64,000 bases of DNA. Origin: an uncultured Fluviicola sp. (lineage in GTDB: Bacteria > Bacteroidota > Bacteroidia > Flavobacteriales > Crocinitomicaceae). Made by a program: the position numbers and the translations under genes. The notes under the pieces are model-generated. The model was not told the DNA's origin, did no database searches, and saw only the letters and a list, made by a program, of their open reading frames with translations. The DNA lies in contig NZ_CAMLDC010000002.1 in NCBI RefSeq assembly GCF_946478805.1, positions 224,954 to 288,953 on the forward strand. The letters are read 5' to 3'. Of this stretch, positions 17,262 to 25,758 are shown one piece after another. Position 1 is the first letter of the stretch. Each line of letters starts with the position of its first letter.

Positions 17262-17528
17262 ATGGCAGATACCGTCAACCCTCAGATTACAGATGCAGTT
17301 ACTCAAACCAACGTAAAAGTTATAGCTGAAGCTCCCGCAATGGCAATGGGTGCTATTTATCAGGCAATGGCTCAAAGTATGGGAATTCTTATGGAAAACG
17401 CCGTAACGGCTCAACAAAACATGAACATCATTGGACAGGCAACGACTACCCAAGGGGTAGCATTGATCTATTCGGTGGATACTGCAGCTGCCGGTGCTGC
17501 TACAAACAAAATTTTGGACGAGAAATAA
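17262..17528 (+). CDS. rebB: RebB-family R-body protein
   Basis: An 88-residue protein that closely fits the RebB family: start ADTVNPQITDAVTQTNVKV, then EAPAMAMGAIYQAMAQS, a QQN-rich middle, and QGVALIYSVDTAAAGAATNKIL at the end. RebB is a main structural subunit of R-bodies, hollow protein ribbons that coil inside the cell and unroll on a pH drop; in Caedibacter they puncture the food vacuole of Paramecium. Here it sits behind one small helical gene and before a strong hairpin, with no recognisable second RebB or RebA copy nearby. Confidence 0.88.
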   Translation: MADTVNPQITDAVTQTNVKVIAEAPAMAMGAIYQAMAQSMGILMENAVTAQQNMNIIGQATTTQGVALIYSVDTAAAGAATNKILDEK

Positions 17529-17538
17529 TCGTTTCATT

Positions 17539-17581
17539 AAAACAGGTAGGCACGCGATTCATCGCGTGCCTACCTGTTTTT
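17539..17581. terminator. Perfect 20-bp inverted repeat terminator after rebB
   Basis: Bases 17539-17558 and 17561-17580 are exact reverse complements, separated only by TC, with A4 and T5 at the ends. This is an unusually strong intrinsic terminator and works in both directions, between rebB and the convergent gene at 17641. Confidence 0.85.
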
Positions 17582-17640
17582 GGTTTGAACCTAAAACCGT
17601 TGGTTAACCGGCTAACCCGGAATTTTTGGGTTCATCTCAT

Positions 17641-18198
17641 CTACTTCCTTTCGATTATAATTTTCTTGACTAAAGTTGGTGTTGACTGCCGCAACTGAAT
17701 GAATCTAATAAACCCTTGCTCCCAAATATATTCAATCATCCAACTTTTGTCAGTAGTGATAATCCATGTCTCAGGTCGGGAGAAAAACAGAGTTGGATGA
17801 GATAAAAAGGCTTTGACAGAAATTTCAAGTTCTGGATCCCCACCTTGATAGCATACTATGAGGCAATTCGTATGTGGAATGAGTGATGAGAACTGTTCCC
17901 GGAATATATCCGAATCCAGATCTTTGATGCTCATTTTAAGTGTACTTATTGCTGTTGAATCGTCAACATCCACTTGAAAATCACTATAAACACCGGTATA
18001 TCCGTCCCGTTTCCTTACGTATACATTCGAATCAATCCAATCCAGATTCTCAAACTCGTAATACAGCCTGTAAGATTCACCCGATTCTTCTAAATGAGCC
18101 AATTGAGGTGCTACTCGTTCGTTTAACTTCCTCAAGCGAAGTTCTTCCTGCAGTTGCCGCCGCCTATATTTCAGTTCTTCTCTTTTCTCTTTATCCAT
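17641..18198 (-). CDS. Hypothetical protein with N-terminal charged coiled coil
   Basis: A 185-residue soluble protein from the ATG at 18198 (the longer frame begins with GTG). Residues 1-35 are a highly charged helix (EKREELKYRRRQLQEELRLR), followed by a mixed alpha/beta region with many aromatic and acidic residues. No signal peptide, membrane helix or recognised motif is present. It is convergent with rebB and followed upstream by a small lipoprotein gene on the same strand. No function can be proposed. Confidence 0.6.
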   Translation of the reverse strand: MDKEKREELKYRRRQLQEELRLRKLNERVAPQLAHLEESGESYRLYYEFENLDWIDSNVYVRKRDGYTGVYSDFQVDVDDSTAISTLKMSIKDLDSDIFREQFSSLIPHTNCLIVCYQGGDPELEISVKAFLSHPTLFFSRPETWIITTDKSWMIEYIWEQGFIRFIQLRQSTPTLVKKIIIERK

Positions 18199-18244
18199 TT
18201 GATGGAGGATCAAGTACACGCTTTTGAATGCTTCTATACGAATT

Positions 18245-18643
18245 TTATTTCCTTACATATTGATACGTATAACCATCATATGCTTCATCAATGATATAAA
18301 GTGTGTCGTTTACTACTTGGTAAGTTTCATAACTTCCATCGCGATAGACTATTGCCGGTCTCAAATCTGTTTCGTAGATTGACTTCTTTAATTCAATTTC
18401 GAATCGTTTCTGACTTTCTTTTTTGGATCTTTTATACAAACGGAAAAAACCTTTCTCAGTGAACTCGATCCAGTTTTCCGAATTGAATGTAGTACTTCCT
18501 TCTCCGGAAAAACCACCGGTACTACTTCTGTATCGCCATGATCCAAAAATAGCCTTTGATTCCTCCGTGGGTGTGGATATTTTTTTACATCCAACCAGTA
18601 TCACCAGCATTGAAATAAGTGGGTACATTATCTTGCTTCTCAT
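18245..18643 (-). CDS. Small lipocalin-like lipoprotein
   Basis: A 132-residue protein with a lipoprotein signal peptide (lipobox VILVGC followed by KK). The mature part begins with a GSWRYRSSTGG strand and ends in a YIIDEAYDGYTYQYVRK strand, the look of the small lipocalin-like or DUF-type lipoproteins common in Bacteroidota. It is probably anchored in the outer membrane facing the periplasm. The ligand and role are unknown. Confidence 0.65.
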   Translation of the reverse strand: MRSKIMYPLISMLVILVGCKKISTPTEESKAIFGSWRYRSSTGGFSGEGSTTFNSENWIEFTEKGFFRLYKRSKKESQKRFEIELKKSIYETDLRPAIVYRDGSYETYQVVNDTLYIIDEAYDGYTYQYVRK

Positions 18644-18845
18644 TTTCAGAATTTCTTTGCTCTATAAATAATAATGTAACAGCTATCATAGATAGGACGT
18701 TTTCAAATATATCATTTTTTGCAGTTTGTCAAAAGGTCTTTTAAGGTTTATAATTCCCTTGCGGAAGAACAAGGAAGGCCAATTAGCAAAATGATTGAAG
18801 ACTTTCAAAATAAATCGTAATTTAAGTTCGTCAAAAAACTACATT

Positions 18846-21326
18846 ATGAAGAAAGCCCTATTCACACTCCTGTTGTTTCCACTATTTTCAATTGCTCAGC
18901 CAACCAACTGGCAAAGTCGTGGGATCGGTGGCGGTGGCGCACTTTTCTGCCCAAGTATCAGCCCTTTGGATGCCAATAACATCTACCTTCAATGTGATAT
19001 GTCGGAGGTTTTTCATACGACAAATAAAGGTGGTTCGTGGGATATCATTCCTTTTCATGAAATGATATCGACAGGTGGGATCAATACGGTCGAGTTCACA
19101 TCCAACGCCAATATGCTCTATGCTGTAAACCTGGATTACATTACTGATGAGCGGTTCCCTGTGAAAAGTGCGGACGGTGGGCAAAGCTGGTCGCCTACTA
19201 GTGCAGATCCTACAGGAGCCGATACCTGGTATCTGTCTGCAGATCCGCAGTCAACAACCCGGCTTTTAGTGGCTTCTTATGATGAATTGTTCTTTTCGAA
19301 TAACGGTGGAACGAGCTTTCAAAGCGTTTTCTCTATGAGTGATTTCCATATTGCGGGTGTTTTCTGGGACGGAATGAATATTTATGTCGGAACACGCCAG
19401 GGATTATTGGTTTCAACAAACAACGGTGCCAGCTTTTCTATGAGCGCTACTGCCGGCATTCCTGCGGGAAGTGGTTTCATCTCGTTTACCGGAGCAAAAT
19501 TGGGTGGTACGACGCGTTTGATGGGGACTATTGCCGACCAGGCAGACCTTTACCCCGGAATCAAGGCACTGGATATCGGAATCTGTACCGGAATGCTGAA
19601 GCTGGACGTAGGTGCAGGAAACTGGGCCAATGTATACAACAACATTGATCCCAATCATGAGCTATTCCTGATTTCCTCGGCTACAAACGATATCAACACC
19701 TACTATGTCGGTGGAACAAACACAAACAACAGTTTCCCCGTAGTTTACAAAACTACAAATGGTGGCACCAACTGGTCGGAAATATTCTTAGGGGTGAATA
19801 ATCAGAATATCACAACCGGATGGAGCGGTTACCAGGGAGATGAGAACTGGTGGTTCGGTGAGATCATCTTCGGGTTGAAAGCAGCTCCAAATGATGCCAA
19901 TACGCTGATCATTACCGATTTCGGCTACGCACACGTCACATCGGATGGTGGTGCGAACTGGAACCAGGCATATGTTCAGGCAACTGATCAGAACCCGGCA
20001 GGAAGTCCAACTCCAACCGGACAATCTTATACCGGAAATGGACTCGAAAATACCGCTTCATGGTATATGCATTGGTCAGACAACAACAATCTTTTCACAG
20101 GATACACGGATATCACGGCAATTCGCAGTACAGACGGGGGACAGAAATGGTCCAAGAATTATTCGGGAATCACTTACAATACCGTGTACCAGATCATCGA
20201 AGCTCCGAACGGAACTTTATATGCAGCGGTATCCAGCGTTCACGATATGTACCAAAGTACTTACCTGCAAGATAACCGCATCGATAACGGTTCAGGTGCT
20301 ATCCTCTACTCTACCAATAACGGCCAAGACTGGAACATACTGCATGATTTCAACATGCCTGTAATCTGGATGGCTCTCAACCCGAATAATGCGAACGAAC
20401 TCTACGCAAGCGTTATCAATAGTGCGAACGGTGGTATTTATAAAACCGCGAATCTTGGAAACAATGCTTCTTCCACCTGGGCCATTACGGGAACACCTCC
20501 AAGAACGGAAGGACATCCGTACAACATCCGTGTCCTGAACGATGGAACTCTTATTTCGAGCTGGAGCGGTCGCAGGGACAACACCGGATTTACACCAAGC
20601 TCGGGTATCTTCAGTTCTGTAAACGGTGGTTCCAGCTGGCAGGACATTAGCGACGCCGGTATGTACTATTGGACAAAAGATATCATTATCGATCCGCACG
20701 ATGCAACTCAAAATACCTGGTATGTTGCCGTACACAGCGGATGGGGCGGTGCTCCGAACGATCTGGGCGGATTGTACAAAACAACTAACCGCGGCACCAA
20801 CTGGGTACGCATCTTTGATTCATACCGTGTGGAATCGGCTACGATCCATCCGACGAATGCAAACGAGATCTACGTAACAACCGAGTCGGACGGTTTATGG
20901 TACAGTAACAACCTGACTTCCAATTCTCCGACTTTCTCCAACCTGGATGAATATCCTTTTCAACACCCAACGCGTGTTTTCTTTAACCCGTATAACTACC
21001 ATGATATCTGGACTACCACCTTCGGTAATGGGATGAGACTGGGAATTGACGGAAGTGTTAGTAATGGAATTTCAGAAAACCAGCTCACATCAGCGGATAT
21101 TCGCGTTTATCCGAATCCGGCAGTTAATGAGTTGACAATTGTTTCCAAAAACATCCTCAGCAGCTGGATCATTGCCGATCAGTTGGGACAAATCGTAGCG
21201 GAAGGAACGACAAATTCTGTTCAACTGACGATCAATACGAAAACGTTGAACTCCGGAAGCTATACTCTGACGACGACGGATCAGAACGGGAAAACAGGAA
21301 CCCAAAAAGTGGTTATTTTCAAGTGA
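18846..21326 (+). CDS. Secreted BNR/sialidase-like beta-propeller protein with T9SS sorting domain
   Basis: From the ATG at 18846 it is an 826-residue protein with a signal peptide (KKALFTLLLFPLFSIAQ), a long series of BNR/VPS10-type repeats (T-N-G-G-T-N-W and DGGxxW Asp-box motifs throughout about 40-740), and a C-terminal type A sorting domain (about 750-826, beginning RVYPNPAVNEL). The opening GIGGGGALFCPSISP resembles GH74 xyloglucanase/sialidase-like proteins, but catalytic residues cannot be confirmed by eye. It is exported by the type IX system and released or attached at the surface. Confidence 0.87.
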   Translation: MKKALFTLLLFPLFSIAQPTNWQSRGIGGGGALFCPSISPLDANNIYLQCDMSEVFHTTNKGGSWDIIPFHEMISTGGINTVEFTSNANMLYAVNLDYITDERFPVKSADGGQSWSPTSADPTGADTWYLSADPQSTTRLLVASYDELFFSNNGGTSFQSVFSMSDFHIAGVFWDGMNIYVGTRQGLLVSTNNGASFSMSATAGIPAGSGFISFTGAKLGGTTRLMGTIADQADLYPGIKALDIGICTGMLKLDVGAGNWANVYNNIDPNHELFLISSATNDINTYYVGGTNTNNSFPVVYKTTNGGTNWSEIFLGVNNQNITTGWSGYQGDENWWFGEIIFGLKAAPNDANTLIITDFGYAHVTSDGGANWNQAYVQATDQNPAGSPTPTGQSYTGNGLENTASWYMHWSDNNNLFTGYTDITAIRSTDGGQKWSKNYSGITYNTVYQIIEAPNGTLYAAVSSVHDMYQSTYLQDNRIDNGSGAILYSTNNGQDWNILHDFNMPVIWMALNPNNANELYASVINSANGGIYKTANLGNNASSTWAITGTPPRTEGHPYNIRVLNDGTLISSWSGRRDNTGFTPSSGIFSSVNGGSSWQDISDAGMYYWTKDIIIDPHDATQNTWYVAVHSGWGGAPNDLGGLYKTTNRGTNWVRIFDSYRVESATIHPTNANEIYVTTESDGLWYSNNLTSNSPTFSNLDEYPFQHPTRVFFNPYNYHDIWTTTFGNGMRLGIDGSVSNGISENQLTSADIRVYPNPAVNELTIVSKNILSSWIIADQLGQIVAEGTTNSVQLTINTKTLNSGSYTLTTTDQNGKTGTQKVVIFK

Positions 21327-21349
21327 TCCCGGCTTTATGAGTGTGTTTG

Positions 21350-21378
21350 AAGATGAATAAGGTGGTGAAAGAGGTTAG
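21350..21378 (+). repeat. Remnant resembling the 3' end of the RadC-like JAB gene
   Basis: The stretch around GATGAATAAGGTGGTGAAAGA repeats the last codons of the JAB-domain gene at 62450-63094 (coding MNKVVKE) and a third copy near 63849. It is an isolated fragment with no matching coding sequence in front of it. Confidence 0.45.
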
Positions 21379-21455
21379 AAAGAAATAAACTTATTCTCCT
21401 AAAATGCCTTGTTCCTGACGAAAATCATACTTTTTGAGGTTTTCTTTTACAAAAT

Positions 21456-21761
21456 TTGCTCTGGAATAAGAATAGCAATCTCTTGAAACTCGGAACTCTA
21501 AGAATAGAACTGGAAAAGCTGGATGCGGAATTGATCCGCCTGCTTTCGGAGCGTCAGCGCATAGCCTGTGACATCGGAACAATCAAACAGTGCACCGGTA
21601 TTCCTTTCGAACAACCGGAAATCTGGAAGCAACAATGCTTGAAACGACGGGAATGGGCACTTGCCCTTGGTGTAAATCCTCATTTGGTATCGGAGGTTTT
21701 TGAATCTATTCACCACTTTTCATTAGACATCCAAAAGCAACATACAACAAAGCATGAATAA
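21456..21761 (+). CDS. Chorismate mutase (AroQ type)
   Basis: A small all-helical chorismate mutase of about 92-101 residues with the signature LRIELEKLDAELIRLLSER followed by IACDIGTIKQ. It would convert chorismate to prephenate. There is no in-frame ATG: the start is TTG, either at 21456 or, judging by the domain edge, at 21483. Its stop overlaps the start of the U32 gene by 8 bp, and a ferredoxin follows. It is a stand-alone mutase with no other aromatic amino acid gene nearby, which suggests it feeds prephenate to the U32 enzyme. Confidence 0.85.
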   Translation: MLWNKNSNLLKLGTLRIELEKLDAELIRLLSERQRIACDIGTIKQCTGIPFEQPEIWKQQCLKRREWALALGVNPHLVSEVFESIHHFSLDIQKQHTTKHE

Positions 21762-22989
21762 AATGGAATTGATGGCCCCGGCAGGATCCTACGAATCGTT
21801 AATGGCAGCTGTCAAAGCAGGGGCCGATTCGGTTTATTTCGGAGTGGAGCAATTAAATATGCGTACCAAATCCACCCACAATTTTACACTGGAAGATTTA
21901 CCTGAAATTGCATGCATCTGCAAGGAAAACGGCCTAAAGAGTTATCTGACTCTCAATACAATCGTTTACGACCACGATGTATCCCTGATGAAGCGGATCG
22001 TAGACGCATCTGCAAAAGCCGGAATCACGGCCATCATTGCTTCCGATCTGGCGGTTATGAACTATGCTCGCAAAACCGGGGTAATCGTTCATATCTCTAC
22101 ACAAACCAATATCACAAACATCGATACGGTGGAATTCTTTGCAGACTATGCTGACGTGATAGTCATGTCCAGGGAATTGAGCTTATTGCAGGTGGAAAGC
22201 ATCAACAAAGAAATCAAACGCCGCAATATTACCGGGCCGTCCGGAAACTTGGTACGCACGGAAGTTTTCGGTCACGGGGCTTTGTGTATGGCCGTTTCGG
22301 GAAAATGTTACCTGAGCCTTCACACCCATTTCTCCTCTGCGAATCGGGGCGCATGTGTTCAGAATTGCCGACACAGTTACATTGTCACCACCAAGGAAGA
22401 CGGAATTGAACTTGAGATTGACAACGAATACATCATGTCAGCCAAGGATTTATGCACAATTGATTTCCTTGACAAAGTTAGTGCCGCAGGTGTTTCTGTA
22501 CTGAAGATCGAAGGAAGAGGCCGAAGTGCAGACTATGTTTACACGACTACCAGCTGTTACCGCGAGGCGATTGATGCAATTGAAAACGGGAATTACACTC
22601 CCGAAAAGGTGCCGGATTGGAAAACACGTTTGAGCACCGTTTTTAACCGCGGGTTCTGGGATGGCTATTACCTTGGACGTACAATGGGTGAATGGAGTGA
22701 CGATGCAGGATCGAAAGCCACCAAACGTAAAGTTTACATCGGGAAAGGCATGAAATACTACGAAGCAGCCGGAATCGGTGAATTTTTGATTGAAGCACAA
22801 GGAGTAGAATTGGGAGACGAATTGATTATCACCGGGCCAACAACCGGTGTCATTGAAACCTCCCTGACAACCATGCGTGCAGACAATGAGCCTGTGGAAT
22901 CGGTGAAACGTGGAACAATGATCACCTTCCCGGTTTCGGAAAAAATTCGCCCGTCAGATAAACTATATAAATTGGTTCCTGTTATATGA
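21754..22989 (+). CDS. Peptidase U32 family protein, probable prephenate-dependent RNA hydroxylase (TrhP/RlhA type)
   Basis: A 411-residue TIM-barrel-like protein of the so-called U32 peptidase family, opening MELMAPAGSYESLMAAVKAGADSVYFG. It keeps the four-cysteine iron-sulfur pattern C178-x6-C185-x15-C201-x3-C205 (ALCMAVSGKC ... RGACVQNC). Length and layout resemble E. coli TrhP (YegQ), which makes 5-hydroxyuridine at tRNA position 34; RlhA, a longer relative, hydroxylates 23S rRNA. Both are reported to need prephenate. The overlap with chorismate mutase and ferredoxin genes supports a hydroxylase role. The RNA target is not determined. Confidence 0.88.
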   Translation: MNKMELMAPAGSYESLMAAVKAGADSVYFGVEQLNMRTKSTHNFTLEDLPEIACICKENGLKSYLTLNTIVYDHDVSLMKRIVDASAKAGITAIIASDLAVMNYARKTGVIVHISTQTNITNIDTVEFFADYADVIVMSRELSLLQVESINKEIKRRNITGPSGNLVRTEVFGHGALCMAVSGKCYLSLHTHFSSANRGACVQNCRHSYIVTTKEDGIELEIDNEYIMSAKDLCTIDFLDKVSAAGVSVLKIEGRGRSADYVYTTTSCYREAIDAIENGNYTPEKVPDWKTRLSTVFNRGFWDGYYLGRTMGEWSDDAGSKATKRKVYIGKGMKYYEAAGIGEFLIEAQGVELGDELIITGPTTGVIETSLTTMRADNEPVESVKRGTMITFPVSEKIRPSDKLYKLVPVI

Positions 22990-23213
22990 TCCGTATTCTG
23001 CAACACCGCCACAAATGTATCGGTTGCAATGCCTGCGTGGAAGCAGATAAATACCGGTGGCGGATTTCGAAAAAAGACGGAAAATGCACATTGGTTGGCA
23101 GCACGGAGAAAAAAGGATGGTTTTCCATCGTGGTAGACGACGACGAGGGTTCTGCAATCGAACAAGCAGCCAGGAACTGCCCCGTGAATATTATTCGTTA
23201 CCTGGAGGTTTAA
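22986..23213 (+). CDS. 4Fe-4S ferredoxin
   Basis: A 75-residue ferredoxin with cysteines C11-x2-C14-x2-C17 near the N-terminus and C65-P66 near the C-terminus, enough for one [4Fe-4S] cluster, plus an extra C34. Its ATG overlaps the U32 stop (ATGA), so translation is coupled. It most likely supplies electrons or cluster maintenance to the U32 iron-sulfur enzyme. This pairing is inferred from the overlapping gene order. Confidence 0.9.
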   Translation: MIRILQHRHKCIGCNACVEADKYRWRISKKDGKCTLVGSTEKKGWFSIVVDDDEGSAIEQAARNCPVNIIRYLEV

Positions 23214-23239
23214 GCGAAGAATTTTCGACCGAACACAGT

Positions 23240-25462
23240 TTAATAAGTAAATGTAAATCCTCCTCCGAATCCCATGTCGCTATCATAATGCGCGGATAGT
23301 GAAAACGATTTGTTCAACACATACTTTAGGCTTGCCATGTACTCGAAATCGGAGTTATACATCAAACCCAAACGAAGTCGTTTTGTGAGCGGAATATCTT
23401 CTCTCATGAACTGCAAACGCAATTTTCCATCCGAATCTATTCGAAGATCGGCAATGATGAGCATGGGTAAGGTGTATTGAATTCCGGCACAAACAACCGT
23501 TCGTCGGTCATGGGTGTTCACTTGGCCAAACAAGTTTCGTTCCACTGCCCCGCTTTCCATCACCCGGTAACGCCAATCCAATCCGACATAAGGCATGAAC
23601 CACTGCATTTTTCCAATATACCGGCCAAAATGGGCTTCGGTTTCATATCCCATCATCGAATTGTAGCCCAATCGCCATTCTACCTGAAGATTCCAACGGG
23701 TATTCTGTAACATCATTTCACCGTCGTTGCCGTTGGTGGCAAAATCGTTTTGGAACATGAAATGAAACTCGCGATCATCGGCATACAATTTCCGAAGTGC
23801 TTTTTTGGGGTTAGGCAACTGCGCATTCGGTGGGGAGTTTTCATAGGAGAAAATCCGTCCCATTCCACTCATCATGTGGTACAGGATATGACAGTGGAAA
23901 AACCAATCCCCGCTTTCGGTTGCCGCGAATTCGATGGTATCGGTTTCCATCGGCATGATATCCAACACATTCTTCAAGGGCGAAAAATCTCCGTTGCCGT
24001 TTACAACGCGAAAGAAATGTCCATGCAAATGCATGGGGTGACGCATCATGGAATTATTATAAATGATGATGCGGACATTTTCTCCTTTTTTGATCAGTAT
24101 CTTATCTGTTTCCGATACCGTCTTGTTGTCAATACTCCAAACGTAGCGGTTCATATTCCCGGTCAGTTCGAAATTGTAAGTGGTGGTTTTCACGTCCGGT
24201 AAATTAGTCCTCAACGGCGATTTCAACATATTGTAATTCAGCGTGACAATCTCCGAAAACGCATTGCTGTTGTACCGGTCGTCATTAGGAGTCATATCCA
24301 TCTGCCGATGTTCGTGTTTTTTTTGCTTCTTTGCCCCGGTTATTTCAGGATACATCACCACATTCATATCCATCTGCTGCAAACTCATATTCATTCCCAT
24401 GTCATCCAGGTTCCCATTCATCTTGATCATGTCGTTCATCATCTGCATGCCTTCGAAATATTTCAATGGTTCCAGTGGGGAAATCAACTGCTTCACTCCT
24501 GTTCCAATCCACAGGGAAGTGCTTCTTATCCGGTCTTCGGATGTAGCCTGAAGTTCGAAAGAAGTGCTGTCGGAAGGAATGGTTATCATCACGTCATAGG
24601 TTTCCGCAACGGCAATAATGAAGCGATCAACCGGCACAGGAACAACATCCATTCCATCGCTGGCGACTACCTCCATTTTTCCACCCGACCAACGCATCCA
24701 AAAATAGGTTGATGAACTTCCATTGATAATCCGAATGCGCACCTTTTCCCCCGCCCTGAATGAAGGAGCTTGCATTTCGGGCTTTCCGTTGGTAAGGAAT
24801 TTGTCGTAGTACACATCACTGACATCCATGGCCAGCATACGTTTCCATTCGTTGCCTAATTTCGTTTTTAAACTCCCGGCTGCAATCGCGTCCAGGTAAC
24901 TTTGTACCGCGCCTTTCTGAACTTTTGCTTTCTTGATCGCCGACCAGTCATTTGCCATGTGCAGTCGCCGGTGTACCTCGAATGGCTTCATATTCGTCCA
25001 ATCGCTGAGTACCATGGTATATTCGGGAATTACTTCTTCGTTCCTCCTGTGAATGATAAAAGCCCCATACATCCCAACCTGTTCTTGTAAACCGGCGTGT
25101 GAATGATACCAATACGTACCGTTCTGAACGATGGGAAATTTGTACAAATGGGTGGTTCCTGCTTTGATCGGAGCAGTTGTCAGGTAGGGAACTCCGTCCT
25201 GTTCATTGGGCAAAATCAAACCGTGCCAATGAATAGAGGTTTCTGTTTTCAGCTCGTTGTGCACCCATATTTCAGCTGTATCTCCTTCCGTGAAATGCAA
25301 TTCCGGCATTGGAATACTTCCGTTTACCGCGTAAGCAGGACGCTCCTTTCCGGTAAAATTAACCGTTGTATCTTTGACAAATAAATCATAACGAACCGTT
25401 TTCTGAGCTACCGCACCAAAGTACATCACCACCACCATTGCTATTAACACTTGTTTTTTCAT
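23240..25462 (-). CDS. Periplasmic multicopper oxidase fused to a CopB-like outer-membrane domain
   Basis: From the ATG at 25462 it is 740 residues with a signal peptide (KKQVLIAMVVVMYFGAVAQ). Three cupredoxin domains carry all copper motifs: HWHG, WYHSH, HPMHLHGHFF and WFFHCHILYHMMSGM (type 1 Cys-His-Met). A Met/His-rich loop (MGMNMSLQQMDMNV; KKHEHRQMDM) may gather Cu(I). The last 190 residues or so (from about REFHFMFQNDF) resemble CopB/PcoB, an outer-membrane beta-barrel ending in FTFTY. It probably oxidises Cu(I) in the periplasm. It is the last gene of the copper operon. Confidence 0.9.
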   Translation of the reverse strand: MKKQVLIAMVVVMYFGAVAQKTVRYDLFVKDTTVNFTGKERPAYAVNGSIPMPELHFTEGDTAEIWVHNELKTETSIHWHGLILPNEQDGVPYLTTAPIKAGTTHLYKFPIVQNGTYWYHSHAGLQEQVGMYGAFIIHRRNEEVIPEYTMVLSDWTNMKPFEVHRRLHMANDWSAIKKAKVQKGAVQSYLDAIAAGSLKTKLGNEWKRMLAMDVSDVYYDKFLTNGKPEMQAPSFRAGEKVRIRIINGSSSTYFWMRWSGGKMEVVASDGMDVVPVPVDRFIIAVAETYDVMITIPSDSTSFELQATSEDRIRSTSLWIGTGVKQLISPLEPLKYFEGMQMMNDMIKMNGNLDDMGMNMSLQQMDMNVVMYPEITGAKKQKKHEHRQMDMTPNDDRYNSNAFSEIVTLNYNMLKSPLRTNLPDVKTTTYNFELTGNMNRYVWSIDNKTVSETDKILIKKGENVRIIIYNNSMMRHPMHLHGHFFRVVNGNGDFSPLKNVLDIMPMETDTIEFAATESGDWFFHCHILYHMMSGMGRIFSYENSPPNAQLPNPKKALRKLYADDREFHFMFQNDFATNGNDGEMMLQNTRWNLQVEWRLGYNSMMGYETEAHFGRYIGKMQWFMPYVGLDWRYRVMESGAVERNLFGQVNTHDRRTVVCAGIQYTLPMLIIADLRIDSDGKLRLQFMREDIPLTKRLRLGLMYNSDFEYMASLKYVLNKSFSLSAHYDSDMGFGGGFTFTY

Positions 25463-25526
25463 CCCATATAATTTACAAATCATTTTACTTTTACAGTTTC
25501 CCGGAAGAGCGTTGCCTGTTTTTCTC

Positions 25527-25739
25527 TTAGCCAAGCCGATCGATCTGAAATCCGGCTTCTTTCACTTTTGCTTCGATTTCTTCAGCAGTCATCTTATCTG
25601 TTTCCACGGTCAGAATTTTTGATGGTGTGAAGATGTCCACATTCCATTCCCCAGTTGACAGTTTTTCATTCAGGAATGGAGTCACTTTCGCAAGGCACCC
25701 GGTGCACTTGATGGTTGTTTTGAATTGGTATTTTTTCAT
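25527..25739 (-). CDS. HMA-domain copper chaperone (CopZ-like)
   Basis: A 70-residue heavy-metal-associated domain with the beta-alpha-beta-beta-alpha-beta pattern and the metal site C-T-G-C (TTIKCTGCLAKV). It should carry Cu(I) in the cytoplasm to the CopA ATPase encoded 19 bp upstream. It is a single domain of the expected length, without signal peptide. Confidence 0.88.
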   Translation of the reverse strand: MKKYQFKTTIKCTGCLAKVTPFLNEKLSTGEWNVDIFTPSKILTVETDKMTAEEIEAKVKEAGFQIDRLG

Positions 25740-25758
25740 ATCTGATATCGTTTTCTAT

